Source: an uncultured Bacteroidota bacterium
Lineage (GTDB): Bacteria; Bacteroidota; Bacteroidia; 2-12-FULL-35-15
NCBI GenBank assembly: GCA_903847205.1
Contig: CAINDA010000064.1
Span: 124,001 to 188,000, forward strand
Reading direction: 5' to 3'
Length of the DNA: 64,000 nucleotides
A program made the position numbers and the translations under genes. Below the pieces are notes generated by a model that was given only the letters and a program-made list of their open reading frames with translations, had not been told where the DNA came from and ran no database searches. This document shows, piece after piece, positions 16,571-26,167 of this stretch; position 1 is the stretch's first letter, and the number at the start of each line of letters is the position of its first letter.

Positions 16571-16604
16571 AGGGTTACAGAATTTATGTCTGTAATCCTT
16601 TTTT
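16571..16604 (+). terminator. Terminator after tRNA-Arg
   Basis: AGGGTTACAG pairs with CTGTAATCCT (one G-U) and is followed by six T. Confidence 0.85.
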
Positions 16605-16853
16605 ATTTGCTCAATATTTGCATAATAATCGCCCTCCAAACATAAAAAGTATAATTAAATATAAAAGCTGATATTCAATTGGGCGCTCCATTGCAACTGA
16701 GAAATAAAAAGGTATTTATTTCTATTCCAAATCAATATTAATATCAATATCTAAAATCGTCATTAATTCAGTGATAAGAATTCCTAAAAATATAAATATC
16801 ATTACCTTTATAAAATCAGAAATCATTTTTATTAAAAAAGTTTAAGAAAAACA

Positions 16854-17606
16854 ATGATTGCATTTATAACTGGAGCCACCGCAGGAATTGGCAAAGCAGC
16901 TGCCGAACTATTTGCCAAAAACAGATACAATCTCATCATTACAGGGCGGAGAAAGGAGCGCTTGCAGGAATTCTCTATTCATTTAAAAGCAGCATATAAG
17001 ATTGATGTTCTTTGTCTGAATTTTGATGTGAGAAATTTTCAGGAAGTAGAAAAGGCTGTAAATTCTATCCCTGCAGAATGGAAATCAATAAATATTCTTC
17101 TCAACAACGCAGGGCTTGCAGCGGGAATGGATTCAATTCAGGAAGGTGTGATTGATGACTGGGACCGAATGATTGATACCAATGTGAAAGGTCTGCTTTA
17201 CATAACCCGCACCATTACACCCATCATGATTAAGAATGGTTACGGCCATATTATTAATATGGGTTCTATCGCAGGGAAAGAAGTGTATGCGAATGGAAAC
17301 GTGTATTGTGCAACGAAATTTGCTGTTGACGCTCTAAATAAAAGTATGCGGATTGATCTGCTTCCGCACAACATAAAAGTTACAGCAATTAATCCCGGCA
17401 TGGTTGAAACTGAATTTTCAATGGTGCGGTTTAAAGGTGATGAAGCACGAGCGCAGAATGCTTATAAAGGCTTAACACCTTTACAAGCTGAAGATATTGC
17501 GGAAACTATTTATTGGGCGGCAACACGCCCGCCTCATGTTAATATCAATGATATTGTGATAATGGCAGCTGCTCAGGCAAATGCTACAACGGCATTAAGA
17601 AAATAA
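16854..17606 (+). CDS. SDR-family NADP-dependent oxidoreductase (YdfG type)
   Basis: 250 residues. The cofactor motif TGATAGIGKAAAE is at the N-terminus; NNAG, the catalytic serine region MGSIAGKE and YCATKFA (YxxxK) follow in the normal order. The C-terminus PHVNINDIVIMAA is typical of the YdfG/3-hydroxy-acid dehydrogenase branch. It would act on a small hydroxy acid such as serine or 3-hydroxypropionate in the cytoplasm. The next gene starts 40 bp downstream but has its own promoter-like element, so co-transcription is uncertain. The 290 bp before it hold only the tRNA terminator and AT-rich DNA. Confidence 0.9.
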   Translation: MIAFITGATAGIGKAAAELFAKNRYNLIITGRRKERLQEFSIHLKAAYKIDVLCLNFDVRNFQEVEKAVNSIPAEWKSINILLNNAGLAAGMDSIQEGVIDDWDRMIDTNVKGLLYITRTITPIMIKNGYGHIINMGSIAGKEVYANGNVYCATKFAVDALNKSMRIDLLPHNIKVTAINPGMVETEFSMVRFKGDEARAQNAYKGLTPLQAEDIAETIYWAATRPPHVNINDIVIMAAAQANATTALRK

Positions 17607-17629
17607 ACATTCTGATAATGGCGATACAT

Positions 17630-17637
17630 TACTTTTG
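17630..17637 (+). promoter_or_regulatory. -7 promoter element before the AttH-like gene
   Basis: TACTTTTG; a TTG start in the longest frame (17635) lies inside it, which supports the ATG at 17647 as the real start. Confidence 0.45.
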
Positions 17638-17646
17638 ATCATCAAA

Positions 17647-18798
17647 ATGATGAGACGATTACATAAACTTTATTTTCATTTAAAATTATTTCCGATTTCT
17701 CTCGGGCTTTTATTCTGTATTTCTTTCTTTTCCTGCCACTCTTATTTTCTGAATAAAAAAGAACCTGTTTACAATGAGGCAGGAAAAAGAATTCTTTCTT
17801 TCAGAGATGAAGAAGTTCTTCACACTAAAAAATCTCTTGAATGGTGGTATCACTACGGCTACTTTTATGAGAAAGATTCTTCGAAATACGACTGGTCGTT
17901 TTACTCCAGTTTTGTGCGCAGTCCGGGCGGAAGATATCTGATGTATAAAATTACCAACTTAAATACAGGCAAAAACTATTACCGATTTGTGCTTGATAAA
18001 ATGCTGAAACCCCTTACGCTGCCTATCTCCGGAAAGAGTCATGTTTTTGAATCTCCGAAAGGAGAAAATGAAAAAACAGGTGCATGGCTTGATTTAAATT
18101 ATGACAACAGCATCCTAAAAAAACAAGTGGGAAGTTATTCGTACGTTCTGAATGAAGACTCGCTTGTACTTTCTTTACTCATTTCGCACCCCGACTCGGC
18201 AAAACCGCTGCTTCTGGAAGGCACAGGACTCATAGGCAGAAAACACCCGCAGGATATTTATTATTACAGCTTTCCGAAATTGAAAGCGGAAGGAAAACTC
18301 AAAGCAGAAAATACTGTTCACGATTTAAAAGGCGAAGTATGGTATGATCATCAATGGGTAAAGCCTTTCCCAAACAAAAATGTAAGGTGGACCTGGTGGG
18401 GCATCACGCTTGATAACGGCGATGCCTTTAATTTATATATTGTCAAACATGTGTTATCCGGTAAGCCGATGTTTAAATCTGTTACACAACTTTGCAAAAA
18501 CGGAAAAACTATTTTTTGCAAAACCATTGACGGCACACCCAAGAGAATATGGAAAAGTCCGAGGACTGCTATTGAATACCCTGTGGAATGGGTGCTTGAT
18601 ATTCCGGAATGGGGATATGAATTTGAAATTACACCTCAGTGGGACGATCATGAAATGCCTATCCTCGTTTATAATTATTTCTGGGAAGGGCCATGCAAAG
18701 TGGTGCTGAAAGAAAAAGCTACAGGAAAAATTATTTCAAACGGAAAAGGCTACCAGGAACTTGTAGGATTTTATTATGATAAATTCAAAATGAAATAG
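17647..18798 (+). CDS. AttH/CrtC-like (carotenoid 1,2-hydratase-like) lipoprotein
   Basis: 383 residues from the ATG at 17647; the longest frame begins at a TTG inside a promoter-like element. A long N-terminal hydrophobic stretch ends LLFCISFFSCHS, a possible lipobox cysteine. The body has SLEWWYHYGYF near residue 65 and GEVWYDHQWVKPFP near 235, the two tryptophan-rich signatures of the lipocalin-like AttH/CrtC fold, and W-rich strands such as RWTWWGITLDNGDAFN. CrtC hydrates carotenoid ends; other members are uncharacterised secreted proteins. One base separates it from the FAD oxidoreductase gene, so they probably act on the same molecule, perhaps a terpenoid lipid. Substrate unknown. Confidence 0.72.
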   Translation: MMRRLHKLYFHLKLFPISLGLLFCISFFSCHSYFLNKKEPVYNEAGKRILSFRDEEVLHTKKSLEWWYHYGYFYEKDSSKYDWSFYSSFVRSPGGRYLMYKITNLNTGKNYYRFVLDKMLKPLTLPISGKSHVFESPKGENEKTGAWLDLNYDNSILKKQVGSYSYVLNEDSLVLSLLISHPDSAKPLLLEGTGLIGRKHPQDIYYYSFPKLKAEGKLKAENTVHDLKGEVWYDHQWVKPFPNKNVRWTWWGITLDNGDAFNLYIVKHVLSGKPMFKSVTQLCKNGKTIFCKTIDGTPKRIWKSPRTAIEYPVEWVLDIPEWGYEFEITPQWDDHEMPILVYNYFWEGPCKVVLKEKATGKIISNGKGYQELVGFYYDKFKMK

Positions 18799-18799
18799 C

Positions 18800-20224
18800 A
18801 TGAAAAAAACTGTGATAATAGGCGGAGGACTTGCCGGTATAGGCGCGGGAATTACTCTGCTTGAAAACACAAAAGGAGCCGATGTTACATTGTATAATAT
18901 GGGGCATCACCTTGGAGGCAGGGCTTCATCATGGCGCGACTCTAAAGGTTTCAACATTGATCACGGCTTTCATGCGCTGTTTGCATCTTACCATCATCTG
19001 CGAAAAATGCTGAAACATGCCGGAGTTTCAGAAAAAAAGGTTTTTGTTTCGAATAGCTACATCGATTATTTTTATGAGGAGTTCGGAAAAAATATTTTCT
19101 GCGCTGCACCTAATTTGAAATCGCATTATCCTTCATACCCCTTCAGCATGTATAGAAAGCTGGTACACTTCGGGGCTAAAAATGCGAAAACATTTTTTCA
19201 TAATAATGATATTGAGCAGTACGATGACATCTGCTACACCGCATGGGCGCTTGAACACGGCTTCCCTAAAGAGCTTACCGATATGAGGTGGTTTCGTTTT
19301 TCGCAGGATGCGCTTTTCAACTGGCCTAATGAAGTATCTGCATACATTACTATGAAAGGGATGCGTGCAATGGGTAAGTCAAATTATTTTCTCATCAACG
19401 GCAATTACGGTGAAAATATAATTAAACCGCTTACTGATTATTTTGTAAAACTCGGAGGTAAAATTGAAATCAGAAAAAAACTTGTTGAAGTAATTCATGA
19501 CGGACAGAAAGCAACAGGAATAAAAATAGGCATACCCGATGCAAGGCCGCATGAATTCGGCATGAAGCCATGGAAAGATGCAGTGCCAGTGCTTCAGGAT
19601 ACTATTGAGGAAATAAAAAATATTGATTCACTTATTCTTGCAATCCCCACAGACTGCTTTAAAGAGTTAAATCATGGCGATGCCTTTTTCTGGAATGGAT
19701 TTAAGAGTATTGAAAATTTACGGACTGTTGCTTCGCTCTCTTACCAGGTGTGGACAAAGGAGCCGGTAATGCCTGCAGGCTGTATTTCTATTAATGGTTT
19801 GGATGAACCTATGGGTACTGTTGCCGATTACAAAACTGTTTCTGATGAATACCGCAATAATCCTGAAATAGGCTCCGCGCTTGAGTGGGTAGGGCAGGAA
19901 ACATCGTTTGAAAACAAAACGAATGAAGAGCTGAAAGAACTGATTTTTAATTCGTTTTTAAAAATACCGGGAGCTAAAGACCCGCGCAAGGCCGGAATCA
20001 TTCATGAATCGTTTAACAGAAACAAAGCAAATTATGAACGTTACCTGCTCACTGAACCCGGCACAGTAAAATTTCGGCCAAGAACAAGAACACATTTTAA
20101 AAATTTATTTCTGGCAGGCGATTGGATTCGAAATGATGTGGAAATGCCATGTATGGAAGGGGCAGCATTATCGGGTATTAATGCGGCACACGAAACAATA
20201 AAATATTTTTCGAAAAACAGCTAA
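18800..20224 (+). CDS. FAD-dependent amine-oxidase/phytoene-desaturase-like oxidoreductase
   Basis: 474 residues. The N-terminal dinucleotide motif VIIGGGLAGIGAGITLLE (GxGxxG) and HHLGGRASSW are those of the flavin amine oxidase/desaturase superfamily. The C-terminal FAD motif is LFLAGDWIRNDVEMPCMEG. There is no signal peptide. Related enzymes desaturate carotenoids (CrtI, CrtD) or act on squalene derivatives (HpnE). The gene starts 1 bp after the AttH-like gene and is followed 1 bp later by a Tat-signal mini-protein, so the three form a tight operon. The reaction cannot be named from sequence alone. Confidence 0.83.
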   Translation: MKKTVIIGGGLAGIGAGITLLENTKGADVTLYNMGHHLGGRASSWRDSKGFNIDHGFHALFASYHHLRKMLKHAGVSEKKVFVSNSYIDYFYEEFGKNIFCAAPNLKSHYPSYPFSMYRKLVHFGAKNAKTFFHNNDIEQYDDICYTAWALEHGFPKELTDMRWFRFSQDALFNWPNEVSAYITMKGMRAMGKSNYFLINGNYGENIIKPLTDYFVKLGGKIEIRKKLVEVIHDGQKATGIKIGIPDARPHEFGMKPWKDAVPVLQDTIEEIKNIDSLILAIPTDCFKELNHGDAFFWNGFKSIENLRTVASLSYQVWTKEPVMPAGCISINGLDEPMGTVADYKTVSDEYRNNPEIGSALEWVGQETSFENKTNEELKELIFNSFLKIPGAKDPRKAGIIHESFNRNKANYERYLLTEPGTVKFRPRTRTHFKNLFLAGDWIRNDVEMPCMEGAALSGINAAHETIKYFSKNS

Positions 20225-20225
20225 C

Positions 20226-20426
20226 ATGCAAAACACCAGAAGATATTTTTTAAAAACATGCGGCACATTGCTTACAGGAATGTTATTTATGTCGTTTCAG
20301 AAATTTCAATTAAAAGAAATTGAAAAAGAAGAAGAGGCTCCTGAAAAGCCATGCTCCTCGCGTTTTTGCAGGTATTATAAAAATGGGAGCTGCGGTAATG
20401 GAGTTTGTGTTGGGGCAGGCAGTTAG
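20226..20426 (+). CDS. Tiny Tat-exported Cys-rich protein
   Basis: 66 residues. NTRRYFLKTCGTLLTGMLF is a twin-arginine signal (RRYFLK followed by a short hydrophobic stretch). A charged linker (KEIEKEEEAPEKP) leads to the C-terminal CSSRFCRYYKNGSCGNGVC with four cysteines spaced 4, 7 and 4 residues. Tat export suggests folding or cofactor loading before export; four cysteines suggest a zinc or iron-sulfur site or disulfides. It is translationally linked (1-bp gap) to the FAD oxidoreductase. I do not recognise a family. Confidence 0.7.
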   Translation: MQNTRRYFLKTCGTLLTGMLFMSFQKFQLKEIEKEEEAPEKPCSSRFCRYYKNGSCGNGVCVGAGS

Positions 20427-20457
20427 TTTTTTATTAACATTACTAACCGGCTAATGC

Positions 20458-20549
20458 GGCTAAAGCCAATAAATATAGAGTGTCCAATTAATAACCCCAG
20501 CCTTAAGGCTGGGGTTATTAAAACTATACTACAAAAGGGCTTTAGCCCT
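20458..20549. repeat. Composite REP-like palindrome cluster (copy 1)
   Basis: GGCTAAAGCC (20458), a perfect 32-bp palindrome centred on GCCTTAAGGC (20489-20520), and AGGGCTTTAGCCCT (20536-20549) lie in tandem. A second cluster with the same kinds of hairpins in another order lies at 31941-32033. The large palindrome may also terminate both convergent transcripts here. Confidence 0.75.
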
Positions 20550-20582
20550 GAATGATTTTTTCAGTAGATTAGTAATTATTTA

Positions 20583-23500
20583 TTAATTTAAAATCACAAG
20601 TTTTTCATATTTCTCAGCAGTGCTGCCGTCATTCGTTTTTACTTTAACACGGTATATATAAACCCCTCGTCCTATTTTGTCGCCGAAATCATCACGGCCG
20701 TCCCAGTCAATCGGCTCAGAACGGAATCCGACAGAATTTACAAATTGATCAATGTTTTTAACCAGTCTTCCCGAAACGGTAAATACCTGCACCTGCACTT
20801 CAAGTACCTGGCAGCATTGGTTGTCCTCAAAATAAAACTGAGTTTTTGTTGTAAACGGATTGGGATAATTAAGCACATGGCTCAATGCTAATACCGCCGA
20901 TTTCGAAACAACAAACTCAGTGTATGATTCAGATGAATTATTATAAATATCCCATACTTTTAATTTCAAGGTATGTTTTCCTTCGCCTAAATCGGCAAAC
21001 GGATAGCGGATTGAACCGCTCTTATAGCTGTTTAAATCAGACTGGTAAAAATCGTTGAGTACAATTGAATTGCCGGTATTACCATCGAGCACTGCGGTGA
21101 TGTCGTGGCCGATACCGTTGCCGACTGTATTTATACCGCTGGCATCTTTTAATACAGAATATAAATCAGGTTTTTCATCTGTCATGCCTCCGAATACAAA
21201 TTTTGCATCATTCAGATACAGCTTAATTTCAGGCCCTGCAGCGTCGGCAGGAGCCGAATTATTAGAACCTCCTATAATTACTTTTTCATAAAAGCCTGCT
21301 GCATCATCGTTTCCGTTTTCGGCATAATAACTTATTCTGCCGGCACCGTATTGATAAGCAATATCTTTAGGTATAATAAATGAAAATTTAAAACGCCCGT
21401 TATTTACACTCACCTTGCCTTTGTACAAAATATTTTTTTGAGCTTTGAATGTAAACGGCGGACTTGCGACAATTCCGTCATTTGAAAGTGTTGTAATATT
21501 CTGCGGTTTATCATAAACTGTGGGGTATAAAACACCGTTGTAAGTATTTAACAAATTACCTGAGCCGTCTTTCAGATGTCCGCTGATTGTTACTACTGAC
21601 AATGCTTTTAACGTATCCGAACTTAAAGAAGTAACGGGAACAGAATTAATTGTGTCGGTGGAAACATTATATTTAGGATAGGTTAATGTTAATGCCGGAT
21701 CGCCAAGCAATGTGAAGTTGCGGCTGTTTTCGGAATTACCTCCGGGCTGTGTTTTTATGTATTCATATAAATCTCCAAGCCGGGGCATTCTACCGTTAAT
21801 GGGTTTAAAAGCTGCTTTTAAAAAATCCTGATTCAGATAAAAATTAGGCGGTGCGTAAACTACCCGGACTGTGCTGAATAAGGCAATTGCAGCACCGTTC
21901 GGATTTAAAAAAGTGTACTCCCCTGCTGATACCTGTGCCGGATCATCGTACCTGCTGAACTCGCAGGTAGCAGTAAACAGCAGAAATAATTTGTCTGCAT
22001 TATTCCATTTATTTATCTGGGCAACCTCTACAATGCGTTCGTGAGCAAAACCGAATACACCGCCGTGTCCGGTATAATTTATTATTAAAGCACCCTGATC
22101 AACACGTTTGTTGATAGCATCTGTAACGCCCGGATAACGGTCGCCTCCGGGTGTTGCTTCCTGCTGATATGCATCTAAGTATATCTTATCAATGTTCAGA
22201 TTATTATTAGTAGTGTCAACCAAAGTCGCCTGCTGGTCAGCCTGAGAAACGTGTAAGTCTTCGTCCTCATCATCACCGATAAAACAAATCATGTTTCGCC
22301 AATCGCCAAAGGGGATGCCGGAAGCCTTATTGGAACAGGTATTCGAAGAATTTCCGGATACAGGAACTCCAGTTCTTGTATAGTTTATAATTTTGTTTAC
22401 AGCCGCCTGCGCATCTGCTTTTGTATCAACCGGAAAACGGCCGATGCCTATATCAATAGCATCATTTAACCACAAACCCTCGCCGTCATCCAGCAGTCCG
22501 TAAAAATCATCCGTTACGTAGGATGTAGTAACAACAGTTGAATTATACGACTGATAGGTAGGAATAAAATTAGTGTTGCTGTTGAATCGTTTTTTATTAT
22601 CGTATGACCCGTCGCCGAATAGCAATAAGTATTTCGGCATACTGCCCGGACCGGAAGCTTTATCATAAAACATTTTTACAAAGTCGCGGATGGCTGATAT
22701 ATCCTGCTCACCCGATGAAAATTCATTGTATATCTGCTGGGGTGTAACTACTATTGTTGAAATATTATCACGGCTTTCATGATAAGCCGCAAGCTGCATT
22801 GCCTGCTGCAGAAAATCGGGATGAGCAATTATTATAAAATCTTTATTTGATAATGCATGCAGGTTCTGATTTTCTATTCTGCCGGAAGCATAAGGGGTAT
22901 TAAAATCAGTACCGGTAAATGCAATAAATTGTTTTAATGAATCAGAAGGCAGTGTAAACTGATATGTTGAAGGCACAGGATTTACAAGTGTCTGAAGTTT
23001 TACATTTGCAATATCTGTAATGTCCCAAATTTGTATCGGGCTTGTGCTTGATACATTGTACTGTGCAATATTGCCTGCCCCAACAGACTGTACATCCCTG
23101 AATGCCATCTGCGTGCCGGCCATTGTAAGCTGGCGTCTTGCATTTATTTCAACATAATCAAGCCATGCAACGGCATCGCTTGTCTGCTTGGTTACATTTA
23201 CCGTTATTACCGGGCTGGAAGGAAGAAATGAATAACAGCCCGATTCAATATTAGCATAGGGAAAATCCTCACTATCCGTTGTACTCGGTACAGAAATCAA
23301 TGTGCTGCCCGACTGGCTGCTTACAGCATACAGCGCGTTTCCGGCAGTTAAATAACGCGACGCTATGTTTGTTTTTACTGTTGCATTTGAAGTCTGATCA
23401 ATATTGGGAAATGAAAAAGAAAAATTAAAAGAAGTTGTGTTTTCAAAATATTCGCCCCACCATGCTCTGCCCGACCTAATAAAATTTACATTCTCATTTT

Positions 23501-24479
23501 CATGAAAGTAATAATCATCAAAACTTACCACAGTTTTTGTAACCGGTAAAGCCGATGATGCCTGAGGCTGAATGCGCTTCCCCGGCCCTATATCGGTGTT
23601 GATAAAATAATATGCCGAATCGGAATACAAATGGATGGCATGTGAAAATTTAGGACAGGCAGCATTGTCGTATGTCCAGGTGCTGGTGCCCTTCCCATAA
23701 AACAACATATAATCAGCAGCATCAAAAATACCGTTGCTGTTAATGTCTTGAAAATAAACAGCGTTTTCAAGTAGATCATCAGGGCGCGGCGTTGAATTTA
23801 ATTCGGGCAGCATTCCTCCGCCGTTGCCATATACTCTTATGTTCTGGGGATTTACGGCAGTCATATCAATCCCCAGATTTTTTAAAAAAGAATAGGTTAA
23901 TTTGTAAATGCCGTCGGATGCAATTGCAATTTTATACCAGGTGCCGCTTTGTAAAACCGAGGCAGCACCGTAGGTATGAGCTGCGCGGGTTCCTGCTTTC
24001 GCTGAAGGGCCGGGGGTATTGACCAAATCAAATGAAACTAATTTTTCAAATTTTCCAGTTGAATTATTTTTACGGATGGGAATAAAAGAAACCACACCAA
24101 AAGATTTCTTCTTCGCCTTAAGCACGCTGGCAGTGATTTGTATTTCGCTGCTGATTTTAGAAGGGTTTTTAATAAGGGCTGTTTCTGCATCAGAAAGAGC
24201 CTCAAATAAAGGATTGGTAATTACAGAAGTGAAACTTTGTTCATTGCCTGATAAAACTATTTTTTGGCTGTAACGCGGCAAAAAATTATCTGCAAAAGCA
24301 TACTGCGCTCCGGTAAAAGATAAAAAAGTATGTTTTTCTGTGTCCGAAATTTTTATCTCTGCAGGCTTCTGCCAGATTATTTTATCGGCTCCGGAACTGC
24401 GGTAAGCGGGCAATTGACGCTGCCCAAATACTAAAACAGGCAGTACTAAAATTGCTATTAATGTAAAGCGGATCCGCAT
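20583..24479 (-). CDS. porU: Type IX secretion system sortase PorU
   Basis: 1298 residues from the ATG at 24479 (a longer frame would start at a TTG 15 nt upstream). The signal peptide is MRIRFTLIAILVLPVLVFGQ. A large N-terminal region leads to a peptidase C25 (gingipain-like) domain: residues 575-940 with SYDNKKRFNSNTNFIPTYQS, the catalytic His in INYTGHGG (H805) and the nucleophile in FTATCEFSRYDDP (C839). The C-terminus has NYPNPFTTKTQFYF and GRGVYIYRVKV, the type A CTD that PorU itself keeps. PorU cleaves the CTD signal of T9SS cargo and attaches A-LPS at the cell surface. Several cargos for it are in this window; porV is not seen. Confidence 0.93.
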   Translation of the reverse strand: MRIRFTLIAILVLPVLVFGQRQLPAYRSSGADKIIWQKPAEIKISDTEKHTFLSFTGAQYAFADNFLPRYSQKIVLSGNEQSFTSVITNPLFEALSDAETALIKNPSKISSEIQITASVLKAKKKSFGVVSFIPIRKNNSTGKFEKLVSFDLVNTPGPSAKAGTRAAHTYGAASVLQSGTWYKIAIASDGIYKLTYSFLKNLGIDMTAVNPQNIRVYGNGGGMLPELNSTPRPDDLLENAVYFQDINSNGIFDAADYMLFYGKGTSTWTYDNAACPKFSHAIHLYSDSAYYFINTDIGPGKRIQPQASSALPVTKTVVSFDDYYFHENENVNFIRSGRAWWGEYFENTTSFNFSFSFPNIDQTSNATVKTNIASRYLTAGNALYAVSSQSGSTLISVPSTTDSEDFPYANIESGCYSFLPSSPVITVNVTKQTSDAVAWLDYVEINARRQLTMAGTQMAFRDVQSVGAGNIAQYNVSSTSPIQIWDITDIANVKLQTLVNPVPSTYQFTLPSDSLKQFIAFTGTDFNTPYASGRIENQNLHALSNKDFIIIAHPDFLQQAMQLAAYHESRDNISTIVVTPQQIYNEFSSGEQDISAIRDFVKMFYDKASGPGSMPKYLLLFGDGSYDNKKRFNSNTNFIPTYQSYNSTVVTTSYVTDDFYGLLDDGEGLWLNDAIDIGIGRFPVDTKADAQAAVNKIINYTRTGVPVSGNSSNTCSNKASGIPFGDWRNMICFIGDDEDEDLHVSQADQQATLVDTTNNNLNIDKIYLDAYQQEATPGGDRYPGVTDAINKRVDQGALIINYTGHGGVFGFAHERIVEVAQINKWNNADKLFLLFTATCEFSRYDDPAQVSAGEYTFLNPNGAAIALFSTVRVVYAPPNFYLNQDFLKAAFKPINGRMPRLGDLYEYIKTQPGGNSENSRNFTLLGDPALTLTYPKYNVSTDTINSVPVTSLSSDTLKALSVVTISGHLKDGSGNLLNTYNGVLYPTVYDKPQNITTLSNDGIVASPPFTFKAQKNILYKGKVSVNNGRFKFSFIIPKDIAYQYGAGRISYYAENGNDDAAGFYEKVIIGGSNNSAPADAAGPEIKLYLNDAKFVFGGMTDEKPDLYSVLKDASGINTVGNGIGHDITAVLDGNTGNSIVLNDFYQSDLNSYKSGSIRYPFADLGEGKHTLKLKVWDIYNNSSESYTEFVVSKSAVLALSHVLNYPNPFTTKTQFYFEDNQCCQVLEVQVQVFTVSGRLVKNIDQFVNSVGFRSEPIDWDGRDDFGDKIGRGVYIYRVKVKTNDGSTAEKYEKLVILN

Positions 24480-24706
24480 AAAATTTATTTCCAAAGGAAT
24501 CTAATTTAAATAAAAAATGAATTGATTATTAATTTTTTGCATTGATTTAATTCATCAGCGGTTTGAAATTTGTTTCAATAACGGTGTTTTTAATGGAATA
24601 TTTCATTGTGGATTTTATTTTTGGGTTTATTGGTTTTTGAGGGTGGAACAAAAGAGTATTTAATAAAATGGCAGCCAGGGGATGAATTCTGCACCAACGC
24701 TTAAAG

Positions 24707-24745
24707 AAAAAAGGGCTGCAGACTATAAGTCTTCTGCCCTTTTTT
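24707..24745 (-). terminator. Terminator of the beta-propeller gene
   Basis: AAAAAAGGGC and GCCCTTTTTT enclose a longer imperfect stem, 12 nt beyond the stop at 24757; symmetric, so it could act in both directions. Confidence 0.8.
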
Positions 24746-24756
24746 AGCTGCCTAGC

Positions 24757-26034
24757 TCACTGCTTAATTATTTTGAAGTAATCGATTTTAGAATTTGTTT
24801 TTAGTTTCAGGATATAATATCCCTTTGTAAATTCACTGATATTAATATTCTCAGAAAAGTCACCTGATGATTTGAAATTATATGATTTGACAAAAATACC
24901 TGTGCAGTCAAAAATATCGATGTTTAAAGTTTCTTTTTGAGGACTATAAAAACTTAGGTGTAAAATATCTTGCGCTGGATTAGGATATAGTATCATCTTT
25001 CTGGTTTCAACTTCAGAAACATTATTTGTATTGGGTTGATATTTTAAAATATGCCCATTATCACAAGTTGCATAGATTACTTTTGTTTTCGAATCAGCGA
25101 TAGAAATATCAGTAATTATAGAGCTGGGTCCTGCGATTGCATTTGTTTGATATGTTAAACCAGAATCAATACTTGTTAGAATTTCTCCGTTGTCACCCCC
25201 GATTACAACTATATTGTTTTTTGCATCCATGCTGTACCATTGGGTATTTGAACCAGTAAGTATTGTATCCCAGCTTGTGCCAAAATTTGTAGTTTTTAAA
25301 ACCAAATTATTTAAAGTCATAATAGCTGTTGACGAATCAATGAATTTCATTCTTGAAAATTCAGGACGAACGTCTCCTGCAGCTTGCACGAAGGAATACG
25401 ATAATTGAAGTGTCTGACAGCTATCAGTTGTTTTATAGATATAAAACTCAGTAGAGTTATTATAGAAGCTGCTGCCCCATATGAATCCGTTTTTCAAATC
25501 TCGAAATTGTACATAATTATCGCCATTTGTAAAAATCTGGTATGATGATAAATTTTTTGTTGTCCAGGAAAGCCCGCCGTTTAAAGTGTAATAAACATTG
25601 TTCCCGCTGGAATACATATATTGAGATGAATCCAATAATTGAAACCTGGAAAGACTTGATGAACCAATTGCAGTTAAAATGCTTGTTCCTGTTACTCCTC
25701 CATTAGCGGTCTTCCGGACATGATCCTGCCACCTTCTATAAATACCTTCGTTTTCATTTATAAATGATAATTGGCTGATTGGTGTATTGGCGGGATCATT
25801 AATAATAGTCTGCCAAGTATTGCCGCCATTTATCGTTTTATATAAAAATGTGTGATTTATACCAGGAGGCGGACCCTGCCAAATACCGCTGGATACATAC
25901 CCGACGTTTTCATTTACGAATGACACTGCATAATTTTTGTAACCCGTATTAAATGGCAAAATTGACCATTGAGCTTTTAATACAAATGGAAGGAATAAAA
26001 AAATTACAATAAATTTTTTAGTATTAAAAGCCAT
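24757..26034 (-). CDS. T9SS type A cargo with YCF48/BNR-like beta-propeller
   Basis: 425 residues from the ATG at 26034; the longest frame would begin at a TTG. A signal peptide (FIVIFLFLPFVLKAQ) is followed by repeated blades of the form FVNENVGYVSS, LYKTINGGNTWQTI, KTTDSCQTL, and KTTNFGTSWDTIL, typical of YCF48/sialidase-like propellers. The last 80 residues (LYPNPAQDILHLSFY to YYILKLKT and IDYFKIIKQ) are a type A T9SS sorting domain. Surface-bound or secreted; ligand unknown. Confidence 0.85.
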   Translation of the reverse strand: MAFNTKKFIVIFLFLPFVLKAQWSILPFNTGYKNYAVSFVNENVGYVSSGIWQGPPPGINHTFLYKTINGGNTWQTIINDPANTPISQLSFINENEGIYRRWQDHVRKTANGGVTGTSILTAIGSSSLSRFQLLDSSQYMYSSGNNVYYTLNGGLSWTTKNLSSYQIFTNGDNYVQFRDLKNGFIWGSSFYNNSTEFYIYKTTDSCQTLQLSYSFVQAAGDVRPEFSRMKFIDSSTAIMTLNNLVLKTTNFGTSWDTILTGSNTQWYSMDAKNNIVVIGGDNGEILTSIDSGLTYQTNAIAGPSSIITDISIADSKTKVIYATCDNGHILKYQPNTNNVSEVETRKMILYPNPAQDILHLSFYSPQKETLNIDIFDCTGIFVKSYNFKSSGDFSENINISEFTKGYYILKLKTNSKIDYFKIIKQ

Positions 26035-26095
26035 AGATTTAATTATCAATGATATCTATTCAAGCATATTTGCTATTCTATCTGCTCTTCTGAAA

Positions 26096-26103
26096 CAAAG
26101 GTA
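26096..26103 (-). promoter_or_regulatory. -7 promoter element of the beta-propeller gene
   Basis: TACCTTTG on the minus strand, about 60 nt before the ATG at 26034. No good -33 element was found. Confidence 0.5.
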
Positions 26104-26167
26104 AATTAATATTATGAAAGGGTTATTTAAGCGCTGTTCTAATTTTAAAGCTTTGCGAAACTCCTCA

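Noticed and set aside
20583-24479. A new protease system
   Set aside because: The C25 domain, its position and the C-terminal signal match the known T9SS sortase PorU.
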